DNA of 64,000 nucleotides from Guadua angustifolia (taxonomy: Eukaryota > Streptophyta > Magnoliopsida > Poales > Poaceae). Position 1 is the first letter of the stretch. Each line of letters begins with the position of its first letter. Made by a program: the position numbers and the translations under genes. Shown in pieces: positions 33,641-44,749 of this stretch. The notes under the pieces were generated by a model. That model was not told where the DNA came from and searched no databases. It was given only the letters and a program-made list of their open reading frames with translations. The DNA is taken from the NCBI GenBank assembly GCA_036346375.1, contig CM070520.1, positions 46,085,854 to 46,149,853 of the forward strand. The letters are read 5' to 3'.

Positions 33641-34089
33641 ATTGCTTCCCTAGCTTTCAGGCCGGTTATCCTGCCGCTTAGTTAGTACGTCGATCTGCAA
33701 AACATAAAATTGAATCTTCACCCAGCTGTATACGTCCTAACAGTTGTTTCATGGTAAATCAGTTGTTAATTCTCATGCTGGTGATTGCTGATCTTCCCTG
33801 GCGGCATATGATTGCAACCTAGATTTGTAGGAGCTTTCGAAGGCCGCCGAGTGGCAAACCACGAGTAGAACAAGAAGCTGGTAATTTACAAGGGAATAGT
33901 ACTCTTATTTCTTTCTGAAAGAGATTAGCGTATGCTTTAATTTGCTTTTGCAGAAAAGGCTTTTGCAAAATACAACAATTATGGAGCCAATATGTCTGAT
34001 GCACTGACTATTAGAAGAAATTACAGATTGATTTGCACCAATTGATTTTCTGCAACCTTTAATTTGTTTTAAGGGAACTGTAATCACAA

Positions 34090-37017
34090 ATGGATGGCGA
34101 AGCTATTGCTAGGCAAAATGTCCTGGAGCGCATGCTACTTGATGACAGTGAAAAGCCGATGAACCTCACATTATCACTTCTAGTAACCATCACAAAAAAT
34201 TTCTCCAATGAGCTGCAAATCAGCAGAGGTGGATTTGCGGAGGTTTACAAGGTATGGATAACTCTCAACTGCTCCCAGTCTTAATCACACAGCTAATCTG
34301 GAAACTCATCTTCATCCTTGCAAGGCATGCTGCGATTGCAGGGAATGCTTGGAAATGGGACGGTCGCTGTGAAGAAGCTATATGAAATGCTTGATATTGA
34401 TGAGAAGAAATTCAACCGTGAGGTTGAATGTCTGATGGGGGTGAAGCACAAGAATATAGTACGATTTTTAGGATATTGTTCTGACACACAAGGGAAATTT
34501 GAAAAGTACAATGAAAAGTTTGTCATGGCAGATATACGACACAGGTTGCTTTGCTTCGAGTACCTACCTAAAGGGAGTCTTGATAAGTATATCACTGGTA
34601 GGATGATGTAGCAAGAAACGTTTATCTCCATCTTTATTTTCTTTATTAAAGGTTATTATCTATAATAGGACTGTATAAATTACTTTATTACCATGTGGTA
34701 TACTATCTAGCAATCGAAGATTTACATTACCTAAAACAGGAAATCCTTTCTCCTCTCCCCTTCACAGATGCATCTCGTGGACTTGGATGGAAAGTGCGCT
34801 ATCAAATAATCAAGGGAATCTGTGAGGGTTTACATTATCTTCACCAAAAGAGTATTGTTCACTTAGATCTCAAACCTGCTAATATACTGCTAAATGATAG
34901 CATGGTACCGAAAATCGCTGATTTTGGTCTCTCAAGATGCTTCGATGAAAAACAAAGTGGGACTATTACTTCGAAACTGATTGGATCACTGTGAGCGCCT
35001 CTTGAATTCCCAATTTTTTTTGGGTGTTAGGTATGGATTATGATACATTCCCTTAATTTGCACATTCATCTATCAGACTATTAAAATTTCATGCAGGGGA
35101 TATTTGGCTCCAGAATTCTACAGTGGACGAATCACATTAAAGTTAGACATATACAGTCTTGGTGTTATAATCATAGAGATACTGACCGGAAAGAAGGGGT
35201 ATTCTGAAGTTGAGGAGGTAAGAACAAGTCATGTGATGGTTCCAAGATAAAGGCAATATTTTGAAATAATTATGTTATGTTTTAACTTCGCATAATATCT
35301 TTCTTTTTTTCACACTTTGCATAATATCATTATAGGGAGAACATTCAGTAGTGCTTTCACAATTTGCATAATGTCTTTCTTTATAAAAGGGTTTTTCACA
35401 TATTGTTGCAAACCATATTTTTGTTTTGAGTATCAAGGTAGCACCAAAATATATATGTGAAGGGAAATAATAAATGTAGTATTTAAACTAAATATAGTCA
35501 TAGAAGTTATTATCTTCAAGGAAAATTTTCATTTTTTTTCTCCTTGTTTTTGATCGAATGTGAAAACGCAATTTATGTAGCGTTAAATCTTTGAGGACGT
35601 GCTTTACTTTTTGGATAATATTTGTTGTTAGTTTGATGTCTGAATTGACATGGTTTTTGCACGTTAACATCGAGTAGTTGTTGTAAATACTCCTACTATG
35701 TGCTTTAATTTCATAATTGAAAATTATCATTGCTCCTTTTCATAAACTAGTCAAATTGCCCACATAATTTGCACAGCTAGATACTACAACACTTATATTT
35801 ATATTTGAATGTGTGATTGTATTTGTTATATCACGTTTGTATCTATAGTTGAAATATAGTTATACATTTTTTGGTAACTACAACCACTGTTGTATTTATA
35901 ATCTAGCACCACAAATAAGTGGGGTACGTAGGTTCTTCCCTTTTTTTTTTATTAGTAAGAAACTTTTTATTATTTTTCTTCTTGGTAAGGTTATTGTAGC
36001 AATCATTAGTTTTGATCGATTAATCATTAGTAACAAACCTTTCTCGATTTAATCTTACCAATGTATTGTATCTGCTATCCAATACATTACATTAGGCTTT
36101 CTTTGTAATAGGGTTTTCCCCCCAATTCTTGCTGGAATTAATTTATGAGACTCGTGCGTTCCAAGCACGCCTTTAATTTGCACCACTATGATTTAGACCC
36201 ACCAAGATAAGTGGTGTAGAACTATTTTTGCACAGTCTGAGTGAGAGCATATAGTAAATGAATATGATAGATATTTGAGTTGTCCATCTCTTTCCATACT
36301 ATACGAATATAGTAGATGATTAGAACTCTAATCTAGCTAGGTTTTAAATTTTGTCCTCTTTATTGTTTTCTTTGTTGTTTTTACCTTTTCTTGTTGCGTG
36401 CCTATGCCTTTTCCTTTCTTTGTTTGTTTCCACGAGGCATCATTCCATTTCCCATAGACAAGGATGATCTTACTTTGAAAAATACAAAGTTACATGCATA
36501 TATCTATTAGTGATAAAATCCAATGGCCTCTGTAGCTTAGCTTTAATTCTGGTCCACTAGATTGAGCTAGCCTAGTTGTTTTGCATTTCTCATAAAAAAA
36601 TCAAGCCTATTTTTCCTTCTAATTCTAACGACCAATATTGGCCAACACAGATCAACTTTAATTAGGATCTACTAGATTAGTGACTAGATTTTTTCAGAAT
36701 TTCTAACATATTTTCTTTTTTTTTCCTGAGAAGCTGTAAATCACCAATAATCAGTTTTTATATACAAATAAATTGTAACTCACGATTGCATGCATCTTCG
36801 TATATAGGTAGTCAAAAGTTGGATGAATAGGTTGGAGATATCCGAGTGGGACACACTATTGGAACAAGTAAGAGCGTGCGCAGAGATAGGGAACGAGTGC
36901 ATGAATTCTGACCCAGCGAAGAGACTAGTTACACAGCACATGATCGAGAGGCTTGATAAAACGGGAAATCCGGACTGGTCTGTTGAGACTGGCATGAGTA
37001 GTTCATCAGCTACGCAG
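34090..37017 (+). CDS. Non-RD receptor-like-type protein kinase, kinase 1 of a candidate tandem-kinase gene
   Basis: Five exons with GT-AG introns and matching phases: 34090-34251, 34342-34597, 34768-34990, 35097-35217 and 36808-37017 (324 residues). The start is the ATG at 34090, opening MDGEAIARQNVLERML. It has no signal peptide or membrane segment, so it is probably cytoplasmic. Motifs: a degenerate glycine loop ISRGGFAEV (44-52; first and last Gly replaced), VAVK (K65), REVECLM (E81), HLDLKPAN (171-178; non-RD, Leu for Arg), DFG (191-193), GYLAPEF (215-221), and a C-lobe ending with ACAEIGNECMNSDPAKR and MIERLDKT. The closest remembered family is the grass kinase group that includes kinase-MSP proteins. 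Exon 5 ends in phase 0 at CAG|GTAAGT with no stop, so coding must continue; the next phase-0 acceptor with coding sequence is at 39923 (MAPKK exons). Alternatively, the gene ends by reading into intron 5 (stop at 37105-37107). Confidence 0.8.
35218..36807 (+). other. Intron 4 of kinase gene
   Basis: GTAAGA...TATATAG intron of about 1.6 kb, AT-rich. It contains no exon between the ...SEVEE and VVKSWMNRLE blocks; the protein joins as in related kinases. No repeat boundary was identified. Confidence 0.65.
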
Positions 37018-37267
37018 GTAAGTACACTCTTGGAACTTAACATATATGCTCTAAATAATTCGGTGGAAGCTTTTCTTCCCTTCGTGCCGTTCCTGTCCAA
37101 GCATTGAAATATCGGTTTCGCTCTAAACATTGTCTCTGGCCGAAGAATGAAATGTTGGCGAGATCTCGCTATTTCAAATAAATTCCGGACGAATTGTAAA
37201 AATAGAATTTGAATTCCAATTTTTTGAACCGAAATCTCGTCGAGATTTGCCAAGACCTTGGTGACAT

Positions 37268-38130
37268 TGGACGGCGTAAAAAATAGCTCAAACGACATCA
37301 AAAAAATTTTAAATTTTTTTGTGGAGGTTCCTAACACATTTATGTTCCCATAAAAATTTAAGATGATTATAAAATATGAGGAATTTTTAAAAATTCAAAA
37401 ATTGATACTATATTGATAAAACACTGACCGACAAGTGTGAACCGAATGAATAATAAAATAAATCACAATAGAAAACTTTGAATTTTTTTGTGCATGATTA
37501 TGATGAATCACTAATATTTTCATAAAATTTTTAGATGATGATAAAGCTTCATGAATTTTTAAAAATTCGGACAGTGCTACAATCCTGATAAAATTAAGCT
37601 TTACCGGCAAACTTCAACCAAATGAAATATGGTACAAACCAAGTTAGAAAATTTTGAAATTTTTTTTGAATGGTCCTGATGTATCATCAATGTTTATATA
37701 AAATTTTCATTTGATGATCAAGCTTGAAGAAGTTCCAAAAATTCTGACAGTCCTACGTGCTAATAAAAGCCTGATGATCAATACATAGATTTGCTTTAGA
37801 AAAAAATGTTTAAAATTTTTGAACATTTTGCATAAGGGTTCTAAGGAAATGATTAAGATCTCATAAAAAGTTTGAATCATGATCACACTCAAGTGAATTT
37901 ATAAAATTCTTACAAGTACAGTGTACCATTTATGTTCTTTTTGTTTTTGATTTTTGAAATATAACAAATGAAGTTCAATGCATACATAGATTTGATTGAA
38001 CAAACAAAAAAAGTTTGAAATTTTTAAAAAAATTATATAATGGTGCTAAGTCAATTATTAAGCTCTCATAAAAATTTAAATGGCGATAAGGGTATATATT
38101 TGTAATTTTTAATTTGGCATATTATTTTTC
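37268..38130 (+). repeat. Degenerate tandem array, unit about 170-180 bp, about five units
   Basis: Unit starts near 37290, 37470, 37645, 37805 and 38005. Each has a TTTGAAATTTTTTT-like run, then a TGATG(A/T)ATCA or ordered equivalent, CATAAAAATTT, GATGATNAAGCTT and, in units 2 and 3, GAATTTTTAAAAATTCGGACAGT or close variants. Divergence rises towards the right. Related units occur at 27730-27960. Confidence 0.65.
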
Positions 38131-38163
38131 TAATTTTTTTAAAAATATTATTAAAAAATAATT

Positions 38164-38275
38164 CGTTTTAGCCTCCTCCTGAACATCTTCATTGCTGAGG
38201 TAGGCACCCTGCAGCACAGGGACCTCCTGGATTTAAAGAGCAAAACAGGGGAGGGGAAAAAGGGTTCACTACACC
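38164..38275 (+). repeat. Block shared with 60237-60365
   Basis: TTTTAGCCTCCT, then GAGGTAGGCACCCTGCAGCA, CAGGGACCTCYTGGATTTAA and AAAGGGTTCA appear in the same order at both sites. The 60-kb copy carries about 30 extra bases in the middle. It is either a dispersed repeat or part of a duplicated kinase locus. Confidence 0.8.
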
Positions 38276-38509
38276 AATGAAGGGCTGGTTATAGTGGCTG
38301 CCTTCCGGGAGCTCTTGAAGTCCAAACCTTTATGTGCTCAGCAAAAAGTCGAACAGTGGAGGTCAAGTTCAAGTCTTCATTGTGGAATGCCTTCTGGTTT
38401 CCAAGTTATCCAGAGCGACAAGGATGTGTGTATCTAATGAGTGGAAAACGTAGATGGATTGTCGACAACGACACACCTCTACTCTAGGGTGCCTTAGGTC
38501 AGGTTAGTT

Positions 38510-38700
38510 CTGGGAGTTGGGCCGTGTCATGCTAGCACGATGGGCCTGGACTGCGTGCTTGCTGGGCCATGTCGTGCCAGCACGAATAGACATCGGTGAG
38601 GCCTAGTACGGCACGATGGCATGTTTGGCCACAGTCAGGCCATGCTAGCACAGGCACATTGCACAGCACCTGCGCTATAGCTTGATGCATACCTTGGTCA
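38510..38700. repeat. GC-rich transposon-like repeat fragment
   Basis: Recurring GGGCC(G/A)TGTC(A/G)TGC and CAGCACGA-type words, alternating on both strands, similar in style to 61360-61510. Probably the edge of a DNA transposon. Class not assigned. Confidence 0.4.
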
Positions 38701-38778
38701 CCGTCGATGTTGCGCTTGTCTTGCCATCGTGTGCTTGGCTGCCTCTAGCCTCCTCAGTCACCATCGTGCATATATGTT

Positions 38779-39169
38779 GAGAAATTTTACACTGGATAAC
38801 ATAGGTAGTAAGTAGTGGTAGTAGAAATCAAATCTAACCATCCATTACTCAAGGATATTTTAGACTTTTCCTATCCATTCATCAGGGATATTTTATACTT
38901 TTCCTAATTCGTTCACAGTTTTGGATTCACCAAAAATCTGGTGATCTTCAGAGGCTTCTTATCCATTCATCCGCCATTCATCAGGATCACAAGACGTGTT
39001 TTACAGTAGAGGACAAATAGTATAATGTAATTTTTTACCCTTTTACCCCTCTTAGAATTTTACTACCAATACCACAAGTGGTAGTATAACTAGATCTAAA
39101 TTGATTTCAACCATTAGATTCAAAGGAATGAATAGTTTATATTGATTTTAATCCACTGTAAAAGAGCTC
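38779..39169 (+). mobile_element. MITE M1 in intron 5
   Basis: Begins GAGAAATTTTACACTGGATA and ends AATCCACTGTAAAAGAGCTC; the two ends are imperfect inverted repeats sharing TTTTACA(C/G)TGGAT. The body includes repeated TATCCATTCATC(A/C) words. The element at 41318-41671 is the same family in reverse orientation. There is no coding sequence. Target duplication not clear. Confidence 0.8.
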
Positions 39170-39922
39170 TGTATGTAAACATACACCTCAATGTAGGATT
39201 CCCTTGTAAGGAAAAGAGTACAATAACTATATACGTATGTACATGTCAGCTACATACGTGCATACATGAGAGTTGAGCGACCGGGAAGGGATGTAATTGA
39301 TATTGGGAAGATAGATTAAGTTCTTGCTTGATTCATCTAAATGATGGGGGAGCCCCTAACAACTTGGAACTAATCTTATATCTTATCTAGCTAATGCAAT
39401 GTCTAACTAATGCAATCTTTAACTAAGTAAAAACTAAGAAAATCCTGGGAAAACTAAAAAGCAAACCAAATAACGGCCGAAGGCTTACTGTGCCGCGTCC
39501 GGCACACTGGTAGCAGTGGCCTCTAGTTCGTACCGAAGGCTAAGGCGCTAGTATTGGATGCCACTGATGATAGCTTATTTATTTTCATGGGCGGATCTCA
39601 TCTCCCTATATAAAGAGGGTTAGGAGCTCTTATTATACATACTAGCCATAGATACCCCCATATGAAGTGGGTTACCGAAACATATATTCTGTTATCCAGT
39701 GACTAATTTTCCTGAATGGGAATGGTCACTTGCTTATAGCGGAAGAATGCTGTCTAATACCATTTTGTTTTTGCGGGGATTGTCTAATACTGTTATGCTC
39801 TTCATTCATCTAAAACCATTTTTTTGCAAGGATTGTCTAATGCTGTTGTACTCTTCATTCATCTATTTTTTCCTTTTGTGTTCTCACCTTATTTCTGTTG
39901 ACATACTCAAAATGTTCTCCAG

Positions 39923-42041
39923 GCTCCTCCTATAGAGCCATTGGATAATCATCAATTGAGCTTAGATGATCTAGATGCAATCAAACTGATTGGGAAAAGT
40001 AGTAGTGGAATTGTGCAATTGGTTCGCCACAAATGGACTGGCCAGTTTTTTGCTCTGAAGGTATTGTCTAAAACGTACATTCTTTGCTGCTTCATATTTA
40101 TGGCTCCTTCCACTTCTTTCTGCACAAACTAGAGATTTAGCTAATCTATTTAATGTACCTAATAGTTATAATTATTCAAGAGGGACCAGTACTTATTCCG
40201 AGTAATTGTTTGCCTATCTGTTGCGACGGTTCTTTATCTCCAGTGGTGTATGGTTGTATTTGCAGGTTATACAACTCAATATTCAGGATAGTATACGCAG
40301 AAAGATTGCCCAGGAATTGCAAATAAGCTTGTCAACACAATGCCAATATGTTGTTATGTGTTATCGGTGCTTTTATGTCAACGGTGTTATTCGTACTGTT
40401 TTTGAGTGCATGGACGGTGGCTCTCTGGCTGATTTCCTGAAGACTGTTAAAACCATTCCAGAGTCCTACCTTGCTGCAATCTGTAAGCAGGCCAGTGACA
40501 TGTCGCATAAGTGACCACATAGTTTCTTCTCTATTAGATTGTTACCTTAGCATTACATGGACCTTTTCTAATTAAAAATTGGACCTATCTTGTGCAGGTG
40601 TTAGAAGGACTTATGTACTTGCATCACGAGAAGCACATTATACACCGAGATCTGAAACCGTCAAATATATTAATAAATCATATGGGTGAAGTGAAAATAT
40701 CAAACTTCGGTGTTATTGCCATCATTGCTAGTTCTTCTGAACAGCCAGATACATTTATTGGCACCTATAACTACATGGCGGTGGGTCAAAGTTTTTCAAG
40801 TCAAATAATTGTCTTTCAGTTTGGCATTGCATGTTGTCCAATTTTTTTGGTTTCAATGAACCAAAGTAAAATTTCTGTTCTTGACAGCCAGAAAGAATCA
40901 GCGGGCAGAAACATGGTTATATGAGTGATATCTGGAGCTTGGGCCTAGTTATGCTGGAATGTGCCACCGGCAATTTTCCATATCCTCCTCGTGATAGCTT
41001 TTATGAACTTCTTGAAGCAGTAGTTGGCCAACCGCCACCTTCTGCACCATCGGACCAGTTTTCTGCGGAATTCTGTTCATTCATTAATGCATGGTATATG
41101 TGCTTCTCCAATGATCCCCCTTTGCTAATGAAAGTTAGGGAGAAATATTAGCAATTTGTTTTAATTTAAATTATGAATGTGGTAACAAACACCATACCTT
41201 TTATTTGTGAGGTTGTGATTCCCCTTTTGCTTGTGAACTTGTGATTCCGAAGTCAAAATTCGCGCTCTGTACATTATACATGCAGAGATGATCTGACTTC
41301 TTGATACGTTTTTTTTAGAGGTTTTTTTTACAGTAGATTAAAATCAATATAAACTGTCCATTCCGTTGAATCTAATGGTTGAAATCAATTTAGATCTAGT
41401 TATACTACCACCTGTAGTATAAGGGTAAAAAATTCCGTTATACTATTTGTCTTCTCCGGTAAAACACATCATGATGAATGGTAGATGAATGGATAAGAAA
41501 CCTCTGAAGATCACCAGATATTCGGTGAATCCAAAACTGTGAACGAATTAGAAAAAATCTAAAATACCCTTGATGAATGGATAAGAAAATCCTAAAATAA
41601 AGGAATAGATGGTTAAATTTAATTTCTACTACCGCTACTTACTACCTATGTTATCCATTGTAAAATTTCTCTTTTTTTAATGTTATTCCCTTGCCTGTGG
41701 ACAGCCGATTTCTTTATTTTCTTTATGGAAAATCAGTGTCCAGAAGAAGGCTAATATGCGATTTATTGATTTTATTGTGGATTTTCAGTCTCCAAAAGGA
41801 CGCTACGGATAGGTCATCTGCACAAGTCCTATCAGTAAGCTAAAATTCTGCTCTGCTTCACAGCTTTATGTTTCAAAGAGTTATTTACAAAGCTAGCTCA
41901 CTGATCTTGATCCATCTCTCTCTCCTACCTGTTGTCTTTGATACCCAGACTCATCCATTCCTGAGCTTGTACGATGACCTGAATATAGATCTCGCTTCCT
42001 ACTTTACAACAGCTGGATCTCCCCTTGCTACCTTCAAGTAA
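39923..42041 (+). CDS. MAP kinase kinase (MKK1/2-type, group A) with NFG in place of DFG; kinase 2 of the candidate fusion
   Basis: Six exons: 39923-40060, 40266-40490, 40598-40780, 40888-41093, 41789-41834 and 41949-42041 (TAA). They encode 296 residues, numbered 325-620 in the joined frame. The sequence runs APPIEPLDNHQLSLDDLDAI, IGKSSSGIVQLV (middle Gly lost), FFALK (K370), HRDLKPSN (461-468), ISNFGV (Asn481 where kinases have the metal-binding Asp), an S491-x5-T497 activation loop as in plant MAPKKs, APERISG, and a C-terminus ending SYFTTAGSPLATFK. All phases agree and the frame has no stop. Intron 7 starts GC (CAG|GCCAGT) where GT is expected; no nearby GT keeps the frame. I found no MAPKK first exon (start Met and docking region) upstream, and exon one of this set begins at a native-looking MAPKK exon border. 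It is either a fusion partner of the upstream kinase or a 5'-truncated MAPKK pseudogene. NFG predicts weak or no catalysis. Confidence 0.8.
41318..41671 (-). mobile_element. MITE M2 in intron 9, inverted relative to M1
   Basis: The reverse complement is collinear with M1 from GAGAAATTTTACAATGGATA to CTACTGTAAAAAAAACCTC. It lies wholly inside the 695-bp intron between 41094 and 41788. TTTTTTTA flanks both ends, possibly an 8-bp target duplication but of low complexity. Confidence 0.85.
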
Positions 42042-42753
42042 ATGATGCCCTAACAAATTGAGGAGTACATGTTACTGTAATTCTTTAATTTACAATTCCA
42101 TCGAGTAACCCATCCAAGGCAACCTTACATGGATGGGATCTATTCTTGTTTTCCTAGCTAGGCAAATTGGTGAAGACAAATACAACGATGTGTAGAGCAA
42201 AGCTAACTGACGCAAATGTTTGGAGTTTGTTCCTTTCTTTCTTTTGGGACAATGGAAGGCTGTGGTGAGCTCTTGTAAGGCGAAGTTGGTCGCAAACTTT
42301 CATCGTCATATATATAGTACAGCATCCTAGCTAGGGGATCAATTAGCATTGGATCGAGTTTAGATTGGCTGTGCGCCAGAACCGTGTGTTCCTGCTTGTT
42401 TGCTTGTAGTATACATACTCGGCTTTCTCAGTCAGATGCATTATTGCTGTACGTATGTCCGTTGTATGTACTGGCCGGGTTTGTTCCGTGGCCTCGGCTG
42501 TACAAGGAAATGCCCGACACTGACTTGTGTCGCCGACATGCGATGTGTTGGTGGTTCTATGATATCTGTGATAAGCAATTCGATCGTTTGTGTACTTGAC
42601 ATGATCATCTGCCACACTGGATGCTAATAATAACAGCCGTTCTCTGTCGGTAGCCGCTTTTGGTCTGTGTTTCCATCTCAAGTCTTACGTTTTCACTGGA
42701 TTACGCAACACTTGGCCCAAGTCTGAAGGATCACATCGGAAATACTGTGTGTA
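42042..42753 (+). other. 3' flank of the kinase gene
   Basis: Follows the TAA of the MAPKK exons. Probably 3' UTR plus intergenic sequence. No clear polyadenylation signal was chosen and no other gene was seen before the copia insertion. Confidence 0.5.
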
Positions 42754-42758
42754 TTAAC

Positions 42759-42998
42759 GGTTGTAAAACGTCGTCGAACGCCAATGATCAATCATCAGAT
42801 GTAGATGCAATCACAGGGGCAAGAGCAATAGACACACAATGTAAGGGTGGAATTCTCTCTCGCTTTATTCATTCAATCAGTTTACAATGAGGAGGCACCC
42901 GATATATATATCGGTATAAGAGAGGAGTTCGGATTCGACCACATCAAGAATAAATAGAGTCCTGAACGGATACGTTACAGAGACCTTATCTCATAATA
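42759..42998 (-). repeat. Copia 3' LTR (240 bp)
   Basis: Plus strand runs from GGTTGTAAAACGTCGTCGAA to CTTATCTCATAATA. It matches 51570-51804. The outer base has changed (GG where the partner has TG). A purine tract (minus-strand AAGGGGGAG) adjoins it at 42999-43007. Confidence 0.9.
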
Positions 42999-43239
42999 CT
43001 CCCCCTTGGTCGAATACCGCGTAATGCACATGTCTCATTAAAAACTCCACTAAAAAACCCAGTGGGAAAAAAGAGATGGAGAAAAGAGTATATCGCACTC
43101 GCACTTTATGTTGCACTAGTTGCCTCATTAAAAATCTTCATGTGAGAAAACTTCAGGAAAACTCACAAAGGAAAAAGAGTACAACTTATAACCTTCAGGA
43201 TTTTATGATGATCTTCGGGATCACAATAAGGGTTATGGT

Positions 43240-44700
43240 TCAAGGATCTTCTCCCCCTGAACTCTGCATCTCTCTAAGTCTTCTCATTCCAATGCCTTTA
43301 ATATATCTTTGAATTGTGGATTTAGGCAAGGACTTAGTGAATAAATCTGCGAGATTTTCACATGACTTAGCTTGCAAGATCTTTATCTCACCATTCTTCT
43401 GGAGTTCGTGAGGATAAAATAACTTAGGAGCAATATGCTTCGTGATGTTGCACTTTATATAACCCAATTACATTTGTGCAATACAAGTAGATTATCTTCA
43501 TAGATAATTGTGGGGGTATCGACGGTATTAAGGCCACATGACTTCTGGATATGGCTAATCACACGTCGCAGCCAAACACATTCACGTGAGGCTTCATACA
43601 GAGCTATAATCTCTGAGTGGTTGGTAGAAGTTGCTACCAGAGTCTGTTTACAAGACCGCCAAGAAACGACTGTATCACCTCAGAGAAACACAAAACCAGT
43701 ATGAGATTTGGCACTGTGGGGATCAGACAGATAGCCAGCATCCGTATATCCCACCATGGTCAAGTCTTGGTTCTTCTGGAAAAACAATCCAAGATCTTGA
43801 GTACCTTGGAGGTATCTGAGTAAAGTCTTTACACCAGCCCAATGTCTTCTGGTTGGAGCTGAACTATGTCTTGCTAACAAATTCACTGCGAATGTAATAT
43901 CAGGCCTTGTGCAGTTCGCAAGGTACATGAGTGCTCCAATAGCACTTAAATATGGGACTTCAGGTCCTAAGACTTCCTCATTTTCCATCCTTGGTCTGAA
44001 TAGGTCTTTATCCACTTTGAGGGATCTTACGACCATGGGGGTTTTCAAGGGATGTGATTTATCCATATTAAACCTCTCCAATACCTTTCGGGTATAGGAA
44101 GACTGGTGAACAAGAATTCCTTCTGGGAGATGCTCTAGCTGCAGGCCTAAACAAAATTTGTTTTTACCCAAATCTTTCATCTCAAACTCCGTCGTGAGGT
44201 AAGCACTTGCTTCCTTTATCTCCTCTGTAGTTCGATGATATTCGGATCATCGACATATCGAGATCATCTGAGAATCCTTTCCGGATTTCTTTATGAACAC
44301 ACAGGGACAATCATCATTATTGGAGTATCCCTTCTTCAGGAGGAACTCACTAAGCCGGTTGTACCACATTCTTCCCGACTATTTTAATCCGTATAGCGAT
44401 CTCTGTAGTTTGACGCTATACATGTTGCGATTATTAGGATCCGGGACTTTTACTCCTTCAGGGATTTTCATATAAATGTCCGAATCCAGTGACCCATATA
44501 AGTATGCGGTCACCACATCCATCAACTGCCTTTCTAATTTTAAGCCAGCTGCCATTGATATTAGATATCGGAACATTATTCCACTCTTTACAGGAGAATA
44601 TATTTCATTGTAATCGATGTCAGGTCTCTGCGTGAACCCTTGTGCTACAAGCCTCACTTTTTATATCGCACCACCTGGGTATTTTCATTTCTCTTCTGGA
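43240..44700 (-). pseudogene. Copia RT/RNase H remnant (element 2)
   Basis: Minus-strand frames hold RT blocks VAQGFTQRPDIDYNEIYSPV and MDVVTAYLYGSLDSDIYMKI (44657-44379), then MKDLGKNKFCLGLQLEHLPE through NCTRPDITFAVNLLARHS and LRYLQGTQDLGLFF into RNase H (44180-43680). The RNase H tail has ENLADLFTKSLPKST (43467-43240). The segment 44181-44378, which should carry YVDD, is frameshifted; the sister element at 54 kb keeps YVDD. Non-functional. Confidence 0.9.
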
Positions 44701-44749
44701 TGAAAAACCCATTTGATCTTGCAGGGAATTACTTTTGGAAATATTCAGT

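Larger units (their letters stand above)
37018..39922 (+). other. Intron 5 / inter-kinase region
   Basis: 2.9 kb between the last receptor-like-kinase exon (donor GTAAGT) and the first MAPKK exon (acceptor TTCTCCAG). It holds a degenerate tandem array (37268-38130), a block shared with 60.2-60.4 kb (38164-38275), a GC-rich GGGCC..GTGCCAGCACG-type repeat (38510-38700) and a MITE (38779-39169). No MAPKK first exon, promoter or polyadenylation cluster stood out. 39170-39922 contains three TTGTCTAATRCTGTT-like tandem words (about 39750-39850) but no gene. Confidence 0.6.

Noticed and set aside
39941..40132. Separate start of a stand-alone MAPKK at about 39941
   Set aside because: There is no ATG there. 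The coding sequence continues upstream to a good acceptor at 39922 and needs a preceding exon.
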